Assembly: GCA_937886715.1 (NCBI GenBank)
Contig: CAKZZD010000045.1
Coordinates: 1 to 64,000 of the forward strand
DNA: 64,000 nucleotides
Reading direction: 5' to 3'
DNA from: an uncultured Bacteroidales bacterium
Lineage (GTDB): Bacteria > Bacteroidota > Bacteroidia > Bacteroidales > P3
Shown here: in pieces, positions 24,622 through 32,634 of the stretch
Layout: the number at the start of each line of letters is the position of its first letter
How positions within the stretch are numbered: position 1 is the stretch's first letter
Notes under the pieces: model-generated
Told to the model about the DNA's origin: nothing
What the model saw: the letters and a program-made list of their open reading frames with translations, nothing else
Database searches by the model: none
Translations under genes and position numbers: made by a program

Positions 24622-24629
24622 TATCTTTG
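24622..24629 (+). promoter_or_regulatory. Candidate -7 element (TATCTTTG)
   Basis: An exact TAnnTTTG box ends 27 bases before the ATG at 24657. No TTTG lies 19-21 bases upstream, so the -33 part is missing or degenerate. Confidence 0.5.
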
Positions 24630-24656
24630 CAGCGTGATCAGAACCTGAACTACTCC

Positions 24657-25961
24657 ATGCGACGCATCGTTGTCATAGTCATGCTTTTGGGGCTGTGCCG
24701 ATGGGCACTTGCCCAAGGCGGCATCACGCTGCTCGAGGGCAAGGTGCTGAGCAGAGGGCGCCCGGTGCCATATGCCACCCTCCAGCTGGCGGGCACCTCC
24801 ACTGGCGTGGCTTGCAACGACAACGGCGAATACACCTTCAAGGTGCCGGAGGGAAGCCTGGCGGACACGGTGGTCGTGCACTCGGTGGGCTACGTGCCGC
24901 GAAGACAGACGGTGGCCGATCTGCTGAAGAACGGCACCGTGAGGCTGAAGGAACAGACGGTGACCCTGCGCGAGGTGCAGGTGAATAGTTTCCGCAAGCC
25001 GCAGCATCTGATTGCCAGGGCTGTGGACAGCATCGGCAAGGTTTTCCACCAGCGCAATGCCGTCAGCACCTTCTTCTACCGAAACTGGCGTGCCGTCGAC
25101 GGCGAACTCTACCTCTTCGACGAAGCCGTGATGGCCGTGCGCCGCGCGGGCTACAGCCGCTATGCCGACAAGATGGCCTACATGTTCGCCACCGACCGAC
25201 GCGAGATGAAGAGCAACTACAAGACGGTCCTCAAGCACCGCCTGGTGGTCTACGACCGCGACCTGGTGGCGGAAAAGTGCGGCGACCCCGACGCTGTCGA
25301 CAACCGCATGAGCTATGCCGACAACGAGGAGTTCTACGACCCCATCAGCACCCCCATGGCCAGCATGGCACTCTCGCACGGCGCCCTGGCCCGCCACAAG
25401 TTCGAACCCATTCAGGAGTTTGTCGACAATGGCGAGGCCTTCTACCGGCTGCGCTCCGTCGGTCCGGGCCGCATCGCAAAGACGACGCTGCACTATGAAT
25501 ACATCGTCCGCAAGAGCGACATGGCCATCATCTCCATCACCGAAACGGTCGACAGCCTCAACATGCCCGTGCCCACCGAACCCTGGATCAACATCAAGTA
25601 CGACCGCCTTGTGATCCTCGCCGACAGCTCGATATGGAACTACGACGTGCGCGACGGACGCTACACCTTGACGCGATACTATAACACCCAGACCCTCGGA
25701 CTGGCCACCGGCAACCGGCTGCATGTCGAAGTCGGGCAGCGCTGGCAGCAGTGTGTCGACTGGCGCCTGACCGATTTCTCCACCGATGCCGACACGCTCC
25801 ATGGACAGACTCTTGCCGTCAAGCCCCAGACTCTTGCCGGCGCCTTTGGCGCGAGCGACTACAACGGCGACTTCTGGGGGCAGTACAACAGCATTCCCAT
25901 CGACATCGAGCCCGCGTGGCTGCTGTACAACAAATTCGAAAAAATCAAGTCAAAACGATGA
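24657..25961 (+). CDS. Exported protein with carboxypeptidase-regulatory-like domain
   Basis: A 434-residue protein with a signal peptide (MRRIVVIVMLLGLCRWALAQ), then a CarboxypepD_reg-like beta-sandwich (LLEGKVLSRGRPVPYATLQL, NDNGEYTFKVPEG, VVHSVGYVPRRQTV) and a longer C-terminal part with YDPISTPMASMALSH and a family-like LHYEYIVRKSDMAI stretch. The N-terminal half resembles the plug-preceding domain of Bacteroidota surface proteins, but there is no TonB-dependent barrel. The function is unknown. The gene overlaps the next by 4 bases. Confidence 0.7.
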   Translation: MRRIVVIVMLLGLCRWALAQGGITLLEGKVLSRGRPVPYATLQLAGTSTGVACNDNGEYTFKVPEGSLADTVVVHSVGYVPRRQTVADLLKNGTVRLKEQTVTLREVQVNSFRKPQHLIARAVDSIGKVFHQRNAVSTFFYRNWRAVDGELYLFDEAVMAVRRAGYSRYADKMAYMFATDRREMKSNYKTVLKHRLVVYDRDLVAEKCGDPDAVDNRMSYADNEEFYDPISTPMASMALSHGALARHKFEPIQEFVDNGEAFYRLRSVGPGRIAKTTLHYEYIVRKSDMAIISITETVDSLNMPVPTEPWINIKYDRLVILADSSIWNYDVRDGRYTLTRYYNTQTLGLATGNRLHVEVGQRWQQCVDWRLTDFSTDADTLHGQTLAVKPQTLAGAFGASDYNGDFWGQYNSIPIDIEPAWLLYNKFEKIKSKR

Positions 25962-26650
25962 AGCACACACATCTCTTTGTCCTGTGCGCCGCCTTCATGC
26001 TGGCGGGCTTGCAGGCGACGGCCCAGGAAGCCGTCGAAGGCGACAGCCTTGTCCTCACCGGCGCGGTGAGCAACTTCCACACCGGCAAGGTCTACAGCCA
26101 TTGCCTGTTGCGCCTGATGACCGACGACACCACCGTGGCAGAGATGCTGACTGACGACGACGGCATGTTCGCCTCGCCCCTCATCCCCGCCGGCAGATAT
26201 GGCTTGCATCTGCGTATCAAGGGCATCATGTATCATTATGCCGACCTCGACCTGCACGAGAACGCATTCCTGAATGTGGCGGTGGACACCATCCGGCTGA
26301 TCACCCTCAAGGCCATCACCGTCGTCGCGGCCAAGCACATGCTGGGCAGCCTGCAGATCACCTCGCGCTACGACCGTCGCCTGTGGGGGCTCACGGCTGG
26401 CTACCGCGATGCCAATGCCAGCGTGGCTATGCCGTTTGACGCCCACGGCAATTCCGATGCCGGTGAGGACGGCGGTGCCGGTGAGGACGGTCCCTTGGGT
26501 ACGCCGCTGTTCCATCCCGCCATGCCGTGGAGGGTACAAGAGGCGCTGCTCACCGGCAAGCTAGGCACCTCGCTCCAGTCGGGCCCCATTTGGACGCTGG
26601 TGCCTGACAAGCGCCATCCGGCCAAGGACACCGTGGCTAAGGGCAACTAG
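25958..26650 (+). CDS. Exported protein of unknown function, regulatory-domain-like
   Basis: A 230-residue protein with signal peptide (MKHTHLFVLCAAFMLAGLQ ATA). Its first half again reads like a small beta-sandwich (LTGAVSNFHTGKVYSHCLLR, DDDGMFASPLIPAGRYGL); its second half has an acidic glycine-rich stretch (GEDGGAGEDG). It is translationally coupled to the gene before it, so both probably act together at the cell envelope. It ends overlapping the converging ABC-F gene by 4 bases, with no room for a terminator. Confidence 0.6.
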   Translation: MKHTHLFVLCAAFMLAGLQATAQEAVEGDSLVLTGAVSNFHTGKVYSHCLLRLMTDDTTVAEMLTDDDGMFASPLIPAGRYGLHLRIKGIMYHYADLDLHENAFLNVAVDTIRLITLKAITVVAAKHMLGSLQITSRYDRRLWGLTAGYRDANASVAMPFDAHGNSDAGEDGGAGEDGPLGTPLFHPAMPWRVQEALLTGKLGTSLQSGPIWTLVPDKRHPAKDTVAKGN

Positions 26651-28449
26651 CCGTTGACGATCTCGTCGAGCTCCAGCCAGCGCAACTCTTTCTCGTCCAG
26701 CATGCCCATCAGCTCGCCTATGCGTGTGCTGGCCTGGGTGATGGATGCTGTGTTGGTCAGCGTGCCGCTGTTGAGCTGTTGCTCCAGCGAAGATTTCTCG
26801 GCGGTCAGTGTGTCGATTTCGGCGGTCAGCGCCTCGTATTCTTTCTGCTCCTTGTAGGTAGCGCGCCGCTTGTCGCTCTTCGGCCGCTCGTATTTGGGTT
26901 TCTCGCTGCGTTGTTGCTGGGTGCTTTCGCGTTGCTGATGCGCTTTCTGCAGGCGGTAGGCGGTGTAGTTGCTGTGATAGTCGCGAATCTTTCCGCCACC
27001 CTCGAACACCAGCAAGTGGTCGACGATGTGGTCCATGAACGAGCGGTCGTGGCTGACGATGATCAGACATCCTTTGTAGCCACGGAGAAACTGCTCCAGA
27101 ATCTGCAGCGTGTACAGGTCGAGGTCGTTGGTGGGCTCGTCGAGAATGAGGAAGTTGGGATTGGCCATCAACACTTGCAGCAGGTAGAGGCGGCGCTTCT
27201 CGCCGCCGCTCAGGTTGCCGAAGTAGTTGTATTGTGTGGTGCCGTCGAAGCCGAAGTAGGTGAGGAACTGGTGCGCCGACATGGTTTTGCCGCCCTCGAT
27301 TTCGATCTCTTCGGCGATGTCCTTCACCAGGTCGATCACACGGCGGTCTGAGGGGGCATCCATACCGGCCTGAGTGTAGTAGCCAAACTGGATGGTCTGG
27401 CCCACCACCACGCGCCCGCTGGTGGGCTTCAGCCGCTCGGTGATGATGTTGAGGAAGGTGCTCTTGCCCACACCGTTGGGTCCCACGATGCCGATCTTTT
27501 CGCCCCGTTTGAACACATAGCTGTAGTCGTCGATCAGGTCGCGGTAGCACACGTTGTACAGTTCCAGAATCTTGCCTCCGATGCGTTCGGTTTTCACGGT
27601 CAGCTGCGGGCGTGTGTCGTCGAAGCGGGTGTGGGCTTTGGCCTCAAGCTCGTAGAAGGCGTCGATGCGGGCTTGCGCCTTGGTGCCGCGGGCTTGGGGC
27701 ATGCGGCGCATCCACTCCAGCTCGGTGCGGTACAGACTGCGAGCCTTCTCCACCTCCGCGCGCTCGTTGGCTTCGCGTTCGGCCTTCTTCTCCAGGTAGT
27801 AGTCGTATCGGCCGCGGTAGTGGTACAGGCGCGCGTTGTCCAGCTCGTAGATGTTGTCGCACACATGGTCGAGAAAATAGCGGTCGTGCGTCACCATCAG
27901 CAGCGCCAGCCGTTGGCGCGAGAGGAAATCTTCCAGCCACTCGATCATGTCGATGTCCAGGTGGTTGGTGGGTTCGTCGAGGATCAGCAGGTTGCAGTCG
28001 TCCATCAGCAGGCGGCACAGCGCCACCTTCTTCTGCTCGCCGCCGCTGAGCGTCTCCATCTGCCGGTCGAGCAGCGAGTCCACCTTCATGCGGCTAAGGA
28101 TCTCCTCCATGCGCTGTTCGAAGGTCCAGGGATCTTCGGTTTCGGGCCGCTGCACATTGTACACGAAGTCGCGCACCAGCTGGTGCGGGAAGGCTTCGGG
28201 ACTTTGCGGCAGATAAGCCAGCTTGAGGTCGCTTCGGAAGGTGATCTTGCCGCTGTCCTGCAAGGTGTTGTAGCCCTTTTGGCCTGTTGCGGTAATGATG
28301 ATGTTGAGCAGCGTCGACTTGCCGTAGCCGTTCCTGGCTATCAGGGCACTCTTCTGTCCGGCGTTGATGCCGAACGAGATGTCTTCGAAGAGCATCTTGT
28401 CGCCGAAGCTTTTGGTCAGGTTTTCTACGGTGAGTAATGCGTCAGCCAT
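26647..28449 (-). CDS. ABC-F family ATPase (Uup-like)
   Basis: A 600-residue protein with two ABC cassettes and no membrane segments, as expected for ABC-F factors that act on ribosomes. Walker A motifs are ARNGYGKST and GPNGVGKST, signatures LSGGEQKKVAL and LSGGEKRRLYL, and Walker B LLILDEPTNHLD and FLILDEPTNDLD. A linker with ARSLYRTELEWMRRMPQARG joins the cassettes, and a C-terminal coiled coil (about 530-600) resembles Uup. In a Bacteroidota host it may help ribosome function or tolerate DNA transposition intermediates; resistance is not implied. Confidence 0.9.
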   Translation of the reverse strand: MADALLTVENLTKSFGDKMLFEDISFGINAGQKSALIARNGYGKSTLLNIIITATGQKGYNTLQDSGKITFRSDLKLAYLPQSPEAFPHQLVRDFVYNVQRPETEDPWTFEQRMEEILSRMKVDSLLDRQMETLSGGEQKKVALCRLLMDDCNLLILDEPTNHLDIDMIEWLEDFLSRQRLALLMVTHDRYFLDHVCDNIYELDNARLYHYRGRYDYYLEKKAEREANERAEVEKARSLYRTELEWMRRMPQARGTKAQARIDAFYELEAKAHTRFDDTRPQLTVKTERIGGKILELYNVCYRDLIDDYSYVFKRGEKIGIVGPNGVGKSTFLNIITERLKPTSGRVVVGQTIQFGYYTQAGMDAPSDRRVIDLVKDIAEEIEIEGGKTMSAHQFLTYFGFDGTTQYNYFGNLSGGEKRRLYLLQVLMANPNFLILDEPTNDLDLYTLQILEQFLRGYKGCLIIVSHDRSFMDHIVDHLLVFEGGGKIRDYHSNYTAYRLQKAHQQRESTQQQRSEKPKYERPKSDKRRATYKEQKEYEALTAEIDTLTAEKSSLEQQLNSGTLTNTASITQASTRIGELMGMLDEKELRWLELDEIVNG

Positions 28450-28455
28450 GGGCGT

Positions 28456-29166
28456 TTAGTGTCGGTTTGTCAGTTTGCGGTATTCTTTTTTTGCCTTCTT
28501 CATCAGCTTCTGGAATCGTTTGTCGGCGTGGATGCAGGCCACCGCGGCGCTGGCCGCCAGACGGGCAGCGTCAACGTCGCTCTGCCAGTGGTAGCCGGCA
28601 ATCACGCGGCTCTGTCCGTATTCGTAGCCTCGCGCCATGATGGCGTCGGCATGTTCGGGGGCCAGCTCGGTCAGCAGCAGCGCCGCGCTCCATCCCAGAA
28701 TGGTGTGCCCCGAGGGATACGATCCGTTGTTCCGCAGCCAGGCCTCGTCCTGAGGGTAGATGGTCGGCTCGTTGTATCGGACAAAGGGGCGTATCCGCAT
28801 ATAGCGGTTCTTCGGCAGCTTGCCAGCCTGGTCGGTGGTCACCAGTCCTATGGTGAGCATCCGGTGGATGGCCGGCGCGGCCTCTTTCGAAAGATCCACA
28901 CCCATCACCTCGCCGAATATCCGGCAGATGTTGTCCACGCTCCACACCGCGTCGCCCAACGCCATCGCCAGTCGTGCGCTGTCGCCGCGCTGTTCCACGC
29001 CCCAGCGGTATTGAGCCTCGTCAAGCATGAAGGCGGCGCTGCCCTCCGCTGGCGGCGGCGGAAGGAAATGCACGGCATTGGGCATCTGCGTCGAGTCCAG
29101 CAGCGGCACCTGCGCCGCCGCCGTCATCGCCGCCATCATCATCGCCACTATGACCAGCCGCCTCAT
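28456..29166 (-). CDS. Class A acid phosphatase (PAP2 superfamily, PhoN-like)
   Basis: A 236-residue exported phosphatase with a signal peptide. The three PAP2 motifs are complete: KLPKNRYMRIRPF (K-x6-RP), SYPSGHT (PSGH) and SRVIAGYHWQSDVDAARL (SR-x5-H-x3-D). The arrangement is that of class A non-specific acid phosphatases in the periplasm, which strip phosphate from nucleotides and other esters. It overlaps the YkvA-like gene start by 4 bases and ends 6 bases before the ABC-F gene. Confidence 0.88.
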   Translation of the reverse strand: MRRLVIVAMMMAAMTAAAQVPLLDSTQMPNAVHFLPPPPAEGSAAFMLDEAQYRWGVEQRGDSARLAMALGDAVWSVDNICRIFGEVMGVDLSKEAAPAIHRMLTIGLVTTDQAGKLPKNRYMRIRPFVRYNEPTIYPQDEAWLRNNGSYPSGHTILGWSAALLLTELAPEHADAIMARGYEYGQSRVIAGYHWQSDVDAARLAASAAVACIHADKRFQKLMKKAKKEYRKLTNRH

Positions 29167-29522
29167 GCCTTCAGCAGTTTTTCGGCCCGCTCTTTGGCCT
29201 GGCGGTTGATTTCGGGCGTCAGGTGCTCGTTCACGGCCCGCAGCACCAGCAGCAATGCCGACAGGTCGTCGGTGAAGCCCAGCAGCGGGATGAAGTCAGG
29301 CACCAGGTCGGCCGGCAGTATCAGGTAGCCCAACGCGCCCACTATGAGGGTCTTCACCTTCAGGGGCACCTCCTTCGACTGCAGCACGAAGTAGAGCTGC
29401 AGGGCGGGGTAGATCACCTTCGCGCCAGCCTGTGCGGCCACCCGGCGCAGCTTCTTCCAGAAACCGTCATCGTCATAGTGCCGCTCGTATTGCGGCGCCG
29501 TTTGCAGTGTGAATCGTTCCAT
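29163..29522 (-). CDS. YkvA/DUF1232 family membrane protein
   Basis: A 119-residue protein with the DUF1232 core KVKTLIVGALGYLILPADLVPDFIPLLGFTDD... in which YLILPADLVPDFIPLLG is the hallmark. The rest is amphipathic helix. The role is unknown. It is the first gene of a three-gene run with the acid phosphatase and ABC-F ATPase; ATG 29522 is chosen because upstream codons have no family similarity. Confidence 0.8.
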   Translation of the reverse strand: MERFTLQTAPQYERHYDDDGFWKKLRRVAAQAGAKVIYPALQLYFVLQSKEVPLKVKTLIVGALGYLILPADLVPDFIPLLGFTDDLSALLLVLRAVNEHLTPEINRQAKERAEKLLKA

Positions 29523-29555
29523 ATATGGAAAAAAACGCGCTGCAAGCAAGTTTAT

Positions 29556-29586
29556 TTTGCCGTGTGGATTTTTTTTCCTACCTTTG
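29556..29586 (+). promoter_or_regulatory. Promoter of the DUF6567 lipoprotein gene (TTTG-N19-TACCTTTG)
   Basis: The -33 TTTG at 29556-29559 and -7 TACCTTTG at 29579-29586 are exactly 19 bases apart. The transcript leader would be about 120 bases, unusually long for this window, so a regulatory leader is possible; I see no known riboswitch in it. Confidence 0.75.
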
Positions 29587-29714
29587 CAACCGACAATCGT
29601 CATGCGGCTTTGTGGGTTTGCCGACGGGCGGATTGTCTTATAACCAATCGCTTATCCACCGCTTAAACGACAGACGGGCCAACTGTCGAAAAAACAAACC
29701 GGCAATTCTTTCCA

Positions 29715-30080
29715 ATGAAAAAACACCTACTCGTCATCGTCCTCTTCTCCGCAGCCCTCCTCCTCACCGGCTGCACCGGCTTCGCCAGCCTCGACCACCA
29801 TGCCGTCAACCAGACCGATGTGGTGCTGCAGAAGAACAACTTCAAGGTTGTCAAGTCGGTTGAGGGCCACGTCACCGCCTCCTATATCCTCGGCATCGGC
29901 GGCTATTCCAACACCACGCTCCGCGACAACGCCATCCATCAGATGTTCCGCAATGCAGAGTTGCGCGACAACCAGGCTGTGGTCAACATCAGCACCACTG
30001 TGGGCACGAAAACCATGCTCGGCATCTATTCGCAGCGCACCGTCACAGCCTACGGCACCGTCGTGGAATTCACCAACTGA
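29715..30080 (+). CDS. DUF6567 family lipoprotein
   Basis: A 121-residue lipoprotein with lipobox LLTGC and the conserved family run NQTDVVLQKNNFKVVKSVEG followed by YILGIGGYSNTTLRDNAI. It resembles the TRL-like/DUF6567 family of Bacteroidota small lipoproteins of unknown function. It is a single gene with its own promoter and terminator. Confidence 0.8.
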   Translation: MKKHLLVIVLFSAALLLTGCTGFASLDHHAVNQTDVVLQKNNFKVVKSVEGHVTASYILGIGGYSNTTLRDNAIHQMFRNAELRDNQAVVNISTTVGTKTMLGIYSQRTVTAYGTVVEFTN

Positions 30081-30149
30081 TCCTCCCTCCACTGGCCGCT
30101 CGGGACCATCGTCCATGTGGCCTCCACAGACATTTGCAAAACCCACACC

Positions 30150-30177
30150 GATGGCCGCACACCCCTGTGCGGCCATC
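30150..30177 (+). terminator. Hairpin terminator after the DUF6567 gene
   Basis: A perfect 12-bp stem GATGGCCGCACA / TGTGCGGCCATC with a CCCC loop, followed by TCTTCTCCC. It lies 70 bases after the stop codon at 30080. Confidence 0.75.
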
Positions 30178-30210
30178 TCTCTTCTCCCGCTGCACCACTT
30201 TTGAACCTCT

Positions 30211-30279
30211 GTTGTACGATTGCTGTACGACTGTTGTACGAAAAATGTTCGTACAACAGTCGTACAGCAATCGTGCAAC
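30211..30279. repeat. 31-bp hairpin built of 11-bp units (copy A)
   Basis: Left arm 30211-30241 and right arm 30249-30279 pair over 31 bases with a single G-T, around a 7-base loop. Each arm reads as 11-base units: TGTTGTACGAT, TGCTGTACGAC and TGTTGTACGA. It lies between converging genes, after the plus-strand terminator and beyond the minus-strand one. A near-identical element is at 38996-39066. Confidence 0.85.
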
Positions 30280-30295
30280 GGCTGGAGCATTCATT

Positions 30296-30328
30296 AAAGG
30301 GGCGATGTGCTTGCCACATCGCCCCCTT
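30296..30328 (-). terminator. Terminator of the dipeptidase-to-NfnAB operon
   Basis: An 11-bp stem GGGGCGATGTG / CACATCGCCCC (extendable with AA/TT) around a 5-base loop, followed on the minus strand by TTTAATG. It lies 28 bases after the NfnAB stop codon. Confidence 0.75.
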
Positions 30329-30356
30329 GAGGGATTGGTGTGTGAAGGCGTCGGGG

Positions 30357-32606
30357 TCAGCGCTCGAGGGCTTGCATGATGGCGCGGGCGGCTTTGCGGC
30401 CGGCACCCATGGCCAGGATGACGGTGGCGGCACCGCTGACGGCGTCGCCGCCGGCGAAGATGAGCTTGCGCGAGGTCTGTCCGTTCGCGTCGGCCTTGAT
30501 GCCTCCCCAGGGCTCGCATTCCAGACCCGGAGTGGAGGTGCGTATCAAGGGGTTGGGGCTGGTGCCGAGGGCGGCGACGATGGTGTCGGCCTCGATGTTG
30601 CATTCGCTGCCCTCGATGGAGGAGAACTTGCGGCGACCTTTTTCGTCGGGGGCGCCCATTTCCATTTTCACGCAGCGCAGGGCGCGCACGGTGCCGTCGT
30701 CGTTGCCGAGGATCTCGACGGGGGCTGTCTGGAAGAGGAACTGCACGCCTTCCTGCATGGCGTGGTGCACCTCCTCGCGGCGGGCGGGCATGTCCTCCTG
30801 GCCACGGCGGTAGACGACGGTGACCTCGCTGCCAAGACGTAGTGCAGTGCGTGCGGCATCCATCGCCACGTTGCCGCCACCAACGACTATCACCCGGCGG
30901 CCCAGGTGGATGGGGGTGTCGAAGTGCTGGTCGTAGCCATGCATGAGGTTGGTGCGGGTGAGCAACTCGTTGGCGCTGATGACGCCGATGAGTGTTTCGC
31001 CCGCGATGCCCATGAACTTGGGCAGGCCAGCGCCGGAGGCGATGTAGACGGCATCGTATTCCATGTCGTTGAAGAGTTGGTCGATGGTGATGCTCTTGCC
31101 GATGATGACGTTGGTGCGGATTTCGACACCGAGCCGGCGTAGGTTGTCGATTTCGGGTTCGACGACACGCTGTTTGGGCAGACGGAATTCGGGAATGCCG
31201 TAGACGAGCACGCCGCCCGGATGGTGGAGGGCTTCGAAGACGGTGACTTGGAAGCCGTTTTTGGCCAGATCGCCCGCGCAGGTGAGACCGCTGGGGCCGC
31301 TGCCGATGACGGCTACCTTGCGACCCGCCGGATAGCAGGGGCTTTGAGGCTTGGAGCGTGCGCGATGGTCGTCGGCGACGAAGCGTTCGAGGGCGCCGAT
31401 GGCGATGGGCTCGTTCTTGATGCCCATCACGCAGCTGCCTTCGCATTGCGTTTCCTGCGGACATACGCGGCCGCAGACGGCTGGCAGAGCCGAGTCGTGG
31501 CTGATGGTGATGTAGGCCTGGTTGAAGTTTTCCTCCTTGATGTTCTGGATGAAGAGGGGAATGTTGATGCCCACGGGGCAGGCTTCGACGCAGCGGGGCT
31601 TTTTGCATTGCAGACAGCGGTTGGCCTCGAGGATGGCCTGGCGCTCGGTGAGGCCGAATGAGACCTCGTCAAAGTTTTTGGCACGGATGGCGGGATCCTG
31701 TTCGGCGGGGCGCTGACGGGCGGTGGCGATGGCCTGGTCGACAGCAGGGGCGAGGTTGCAGAGGTGTCCGCTTTCGGCGGTGGCGATGCGGTAGCGGCGG
31801 GCGTCGGGTGTCTTCAGTTTGCGGGCGGCCTCGTCGAAGTCGACCAGATGGCCGTCGAATTCGGGACCATCGACGCAGCAGAACTTCACCTCGTTGCCCA
31901 CGCGCACGCGGCAGGCACCGCACATGCCTGTCCCATCGACCATCATGCAGTTGAGACTGACGATGGTGGGGAGGCTGTATTTCTTGGTGGTGAGCGACAC
32001 GAACTTCATCATGGGCAGCGGGCCGATGGCGACGCAGTGGGAATATTCGATGCCGCTTTGGCAGAGCTGGTCGACCTTGGCTGTGACGAGGCCCTGTTCG
32101 CCGTAGGAACCGTCGTCGGTCATAATGTGGAGGTTGTGGCAGACGGCGCGGAGCTCATCCTCGTAGAAGAGGAGGTCCTTGGAGCGGGCACCGATGATGA
32201 CATCGGTGGGGATGCCCTGCCGGAAAGCCCATTTGACCTGCGGGAAGACGGGGGCGATGCCCACGCCGCCGGCAACGAAGAGCAGGTGCTTCAGTTCGTT
32301 ATTGGCGTGTTTCTCGATCAGCTCGCTCGGGTTGCCGAGAGGACCGACGATGGTGTAGAGGTCGTCGCCGACATTCATGGCGGCCAGCTGACGGGTGGTT
32401 TCACCGACCACCTGGAAGACGATGACCACACTTTGTCGCTGGTAGACGATGTCGCTGATGGTCAACGGGATGCGTTCGCCGTTCTCGTGAGGAATGACGA
32501 TGACGAACTGGCCGGGTTTGCCGCTGAGTGAGATCCATGGGGCATGGATTTCCATCTGATAGATCTCGTGGCTGTTGAGAAGACGTTTTCTGATGATCTC
32601 GTACAT
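30357..32606 (-). CDS. Fused NfnA/NfnB-like: ferredoxin-NADP+ reductase subunit plus NADPH glutamate-synthase-like oxidoreductase
   Basis: A 749-residue soluble flavoprotein. Residues 1 to about 270 form an FAD/NAD(P)-binding electron-transfer subunit (GKPGQFVIVIPHENGERIPLT, FVAGGVGIAPVFPQ) with a [2Fe-2S] Cys set in VDGTGMCGACRVRVGNEVKFCC. The C-terminal part is GltD-like: CLQCKKPRCVEACPVGINIP and CGRVCPQETQCEGSC for two [4Fe-4S] clusters, then AVIGSGPSGLTCAGDLA and VIVVGGGNVAMDAARTA. Family members bifurcate electrons between NADH, NADPH and ferredoxin. It starts 28 bases after the HD-kinase gene and ends that operon. The ATG at 32606 starts MYEIIRKRLL. Confidence 0.9.
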   Translation of the reverse strand: MYEIIRKRLLNSHEIYQMEIHAPWISLSGKPGQFVIVIPHENGERIPLTISDIVYQRQSVVIVFQVVGETTRQLAAMNVGDDLYTIVGPLGNPSELIEKHANNELKHLLFVAGGVGIAPVFPQVKWAFRQGIPTDVIIGARSKDLLFYEDELRAVCHNLHIMTDDGSYGEQGLVTAKVDQLCQSGIEYSHCVAIGPLPMMKFVSLTTKKYSLPTIVSLNCMMVDGTGMCGACRVRVGNEVKFCCVDGPEFDGHLVDFDEAARKLKTPDARRYRIATAESGHLCNLAPAVDQAIATARQRPAEQDPAIRAKNFDEVSFGLTERQAILEANRCLQCKKPRCVEACPVGINIPLFIQNIKEENFNQAYITISHDSALPAVCGRVCPQETQCEGSCVMGIKNEPIAIGALERFVADDHRARSKPQSPCYPAGRKVAVIGSGPSGLTCAGDLAKNGFQVTVFEALHHPGGVLVYGIPEFRLPKQRVVEPEIDNLRRLGVEIRTNVIIGKSITIDQLFNDMEYDAVYIASGAGLPKFMGIAGETLIGVISANELLTRTNLMHGYDQHFDTPIHLGRRVIVVGGGNVAMDAARTALRLGSEVTVVYRRGQEDMPARREEVHHAMQEGVQFLFQTAPVEILGNDDGTVRALRCVKMEMGAPDEKGRRKFSSIEGSECNIEADTIVAALGTSPNPLIRTSTPGLECEPWGGIKADANGQTSRKLIFAGGDAVSGAATVILAMGAGRKAARAIMQALER

Positions 32607-32634
32607 GGGATGGGGTGTATTTCGGTTTTCAGGG

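Noticed and set aside
26647..28449. An antibiotic-resistance ABC-F factor
   Set aside because: Domain order and the C-terminal coiled coil are those of Uup-type housekeeping ABC-F proteins; nothing in the sequence supports a resistance claim.
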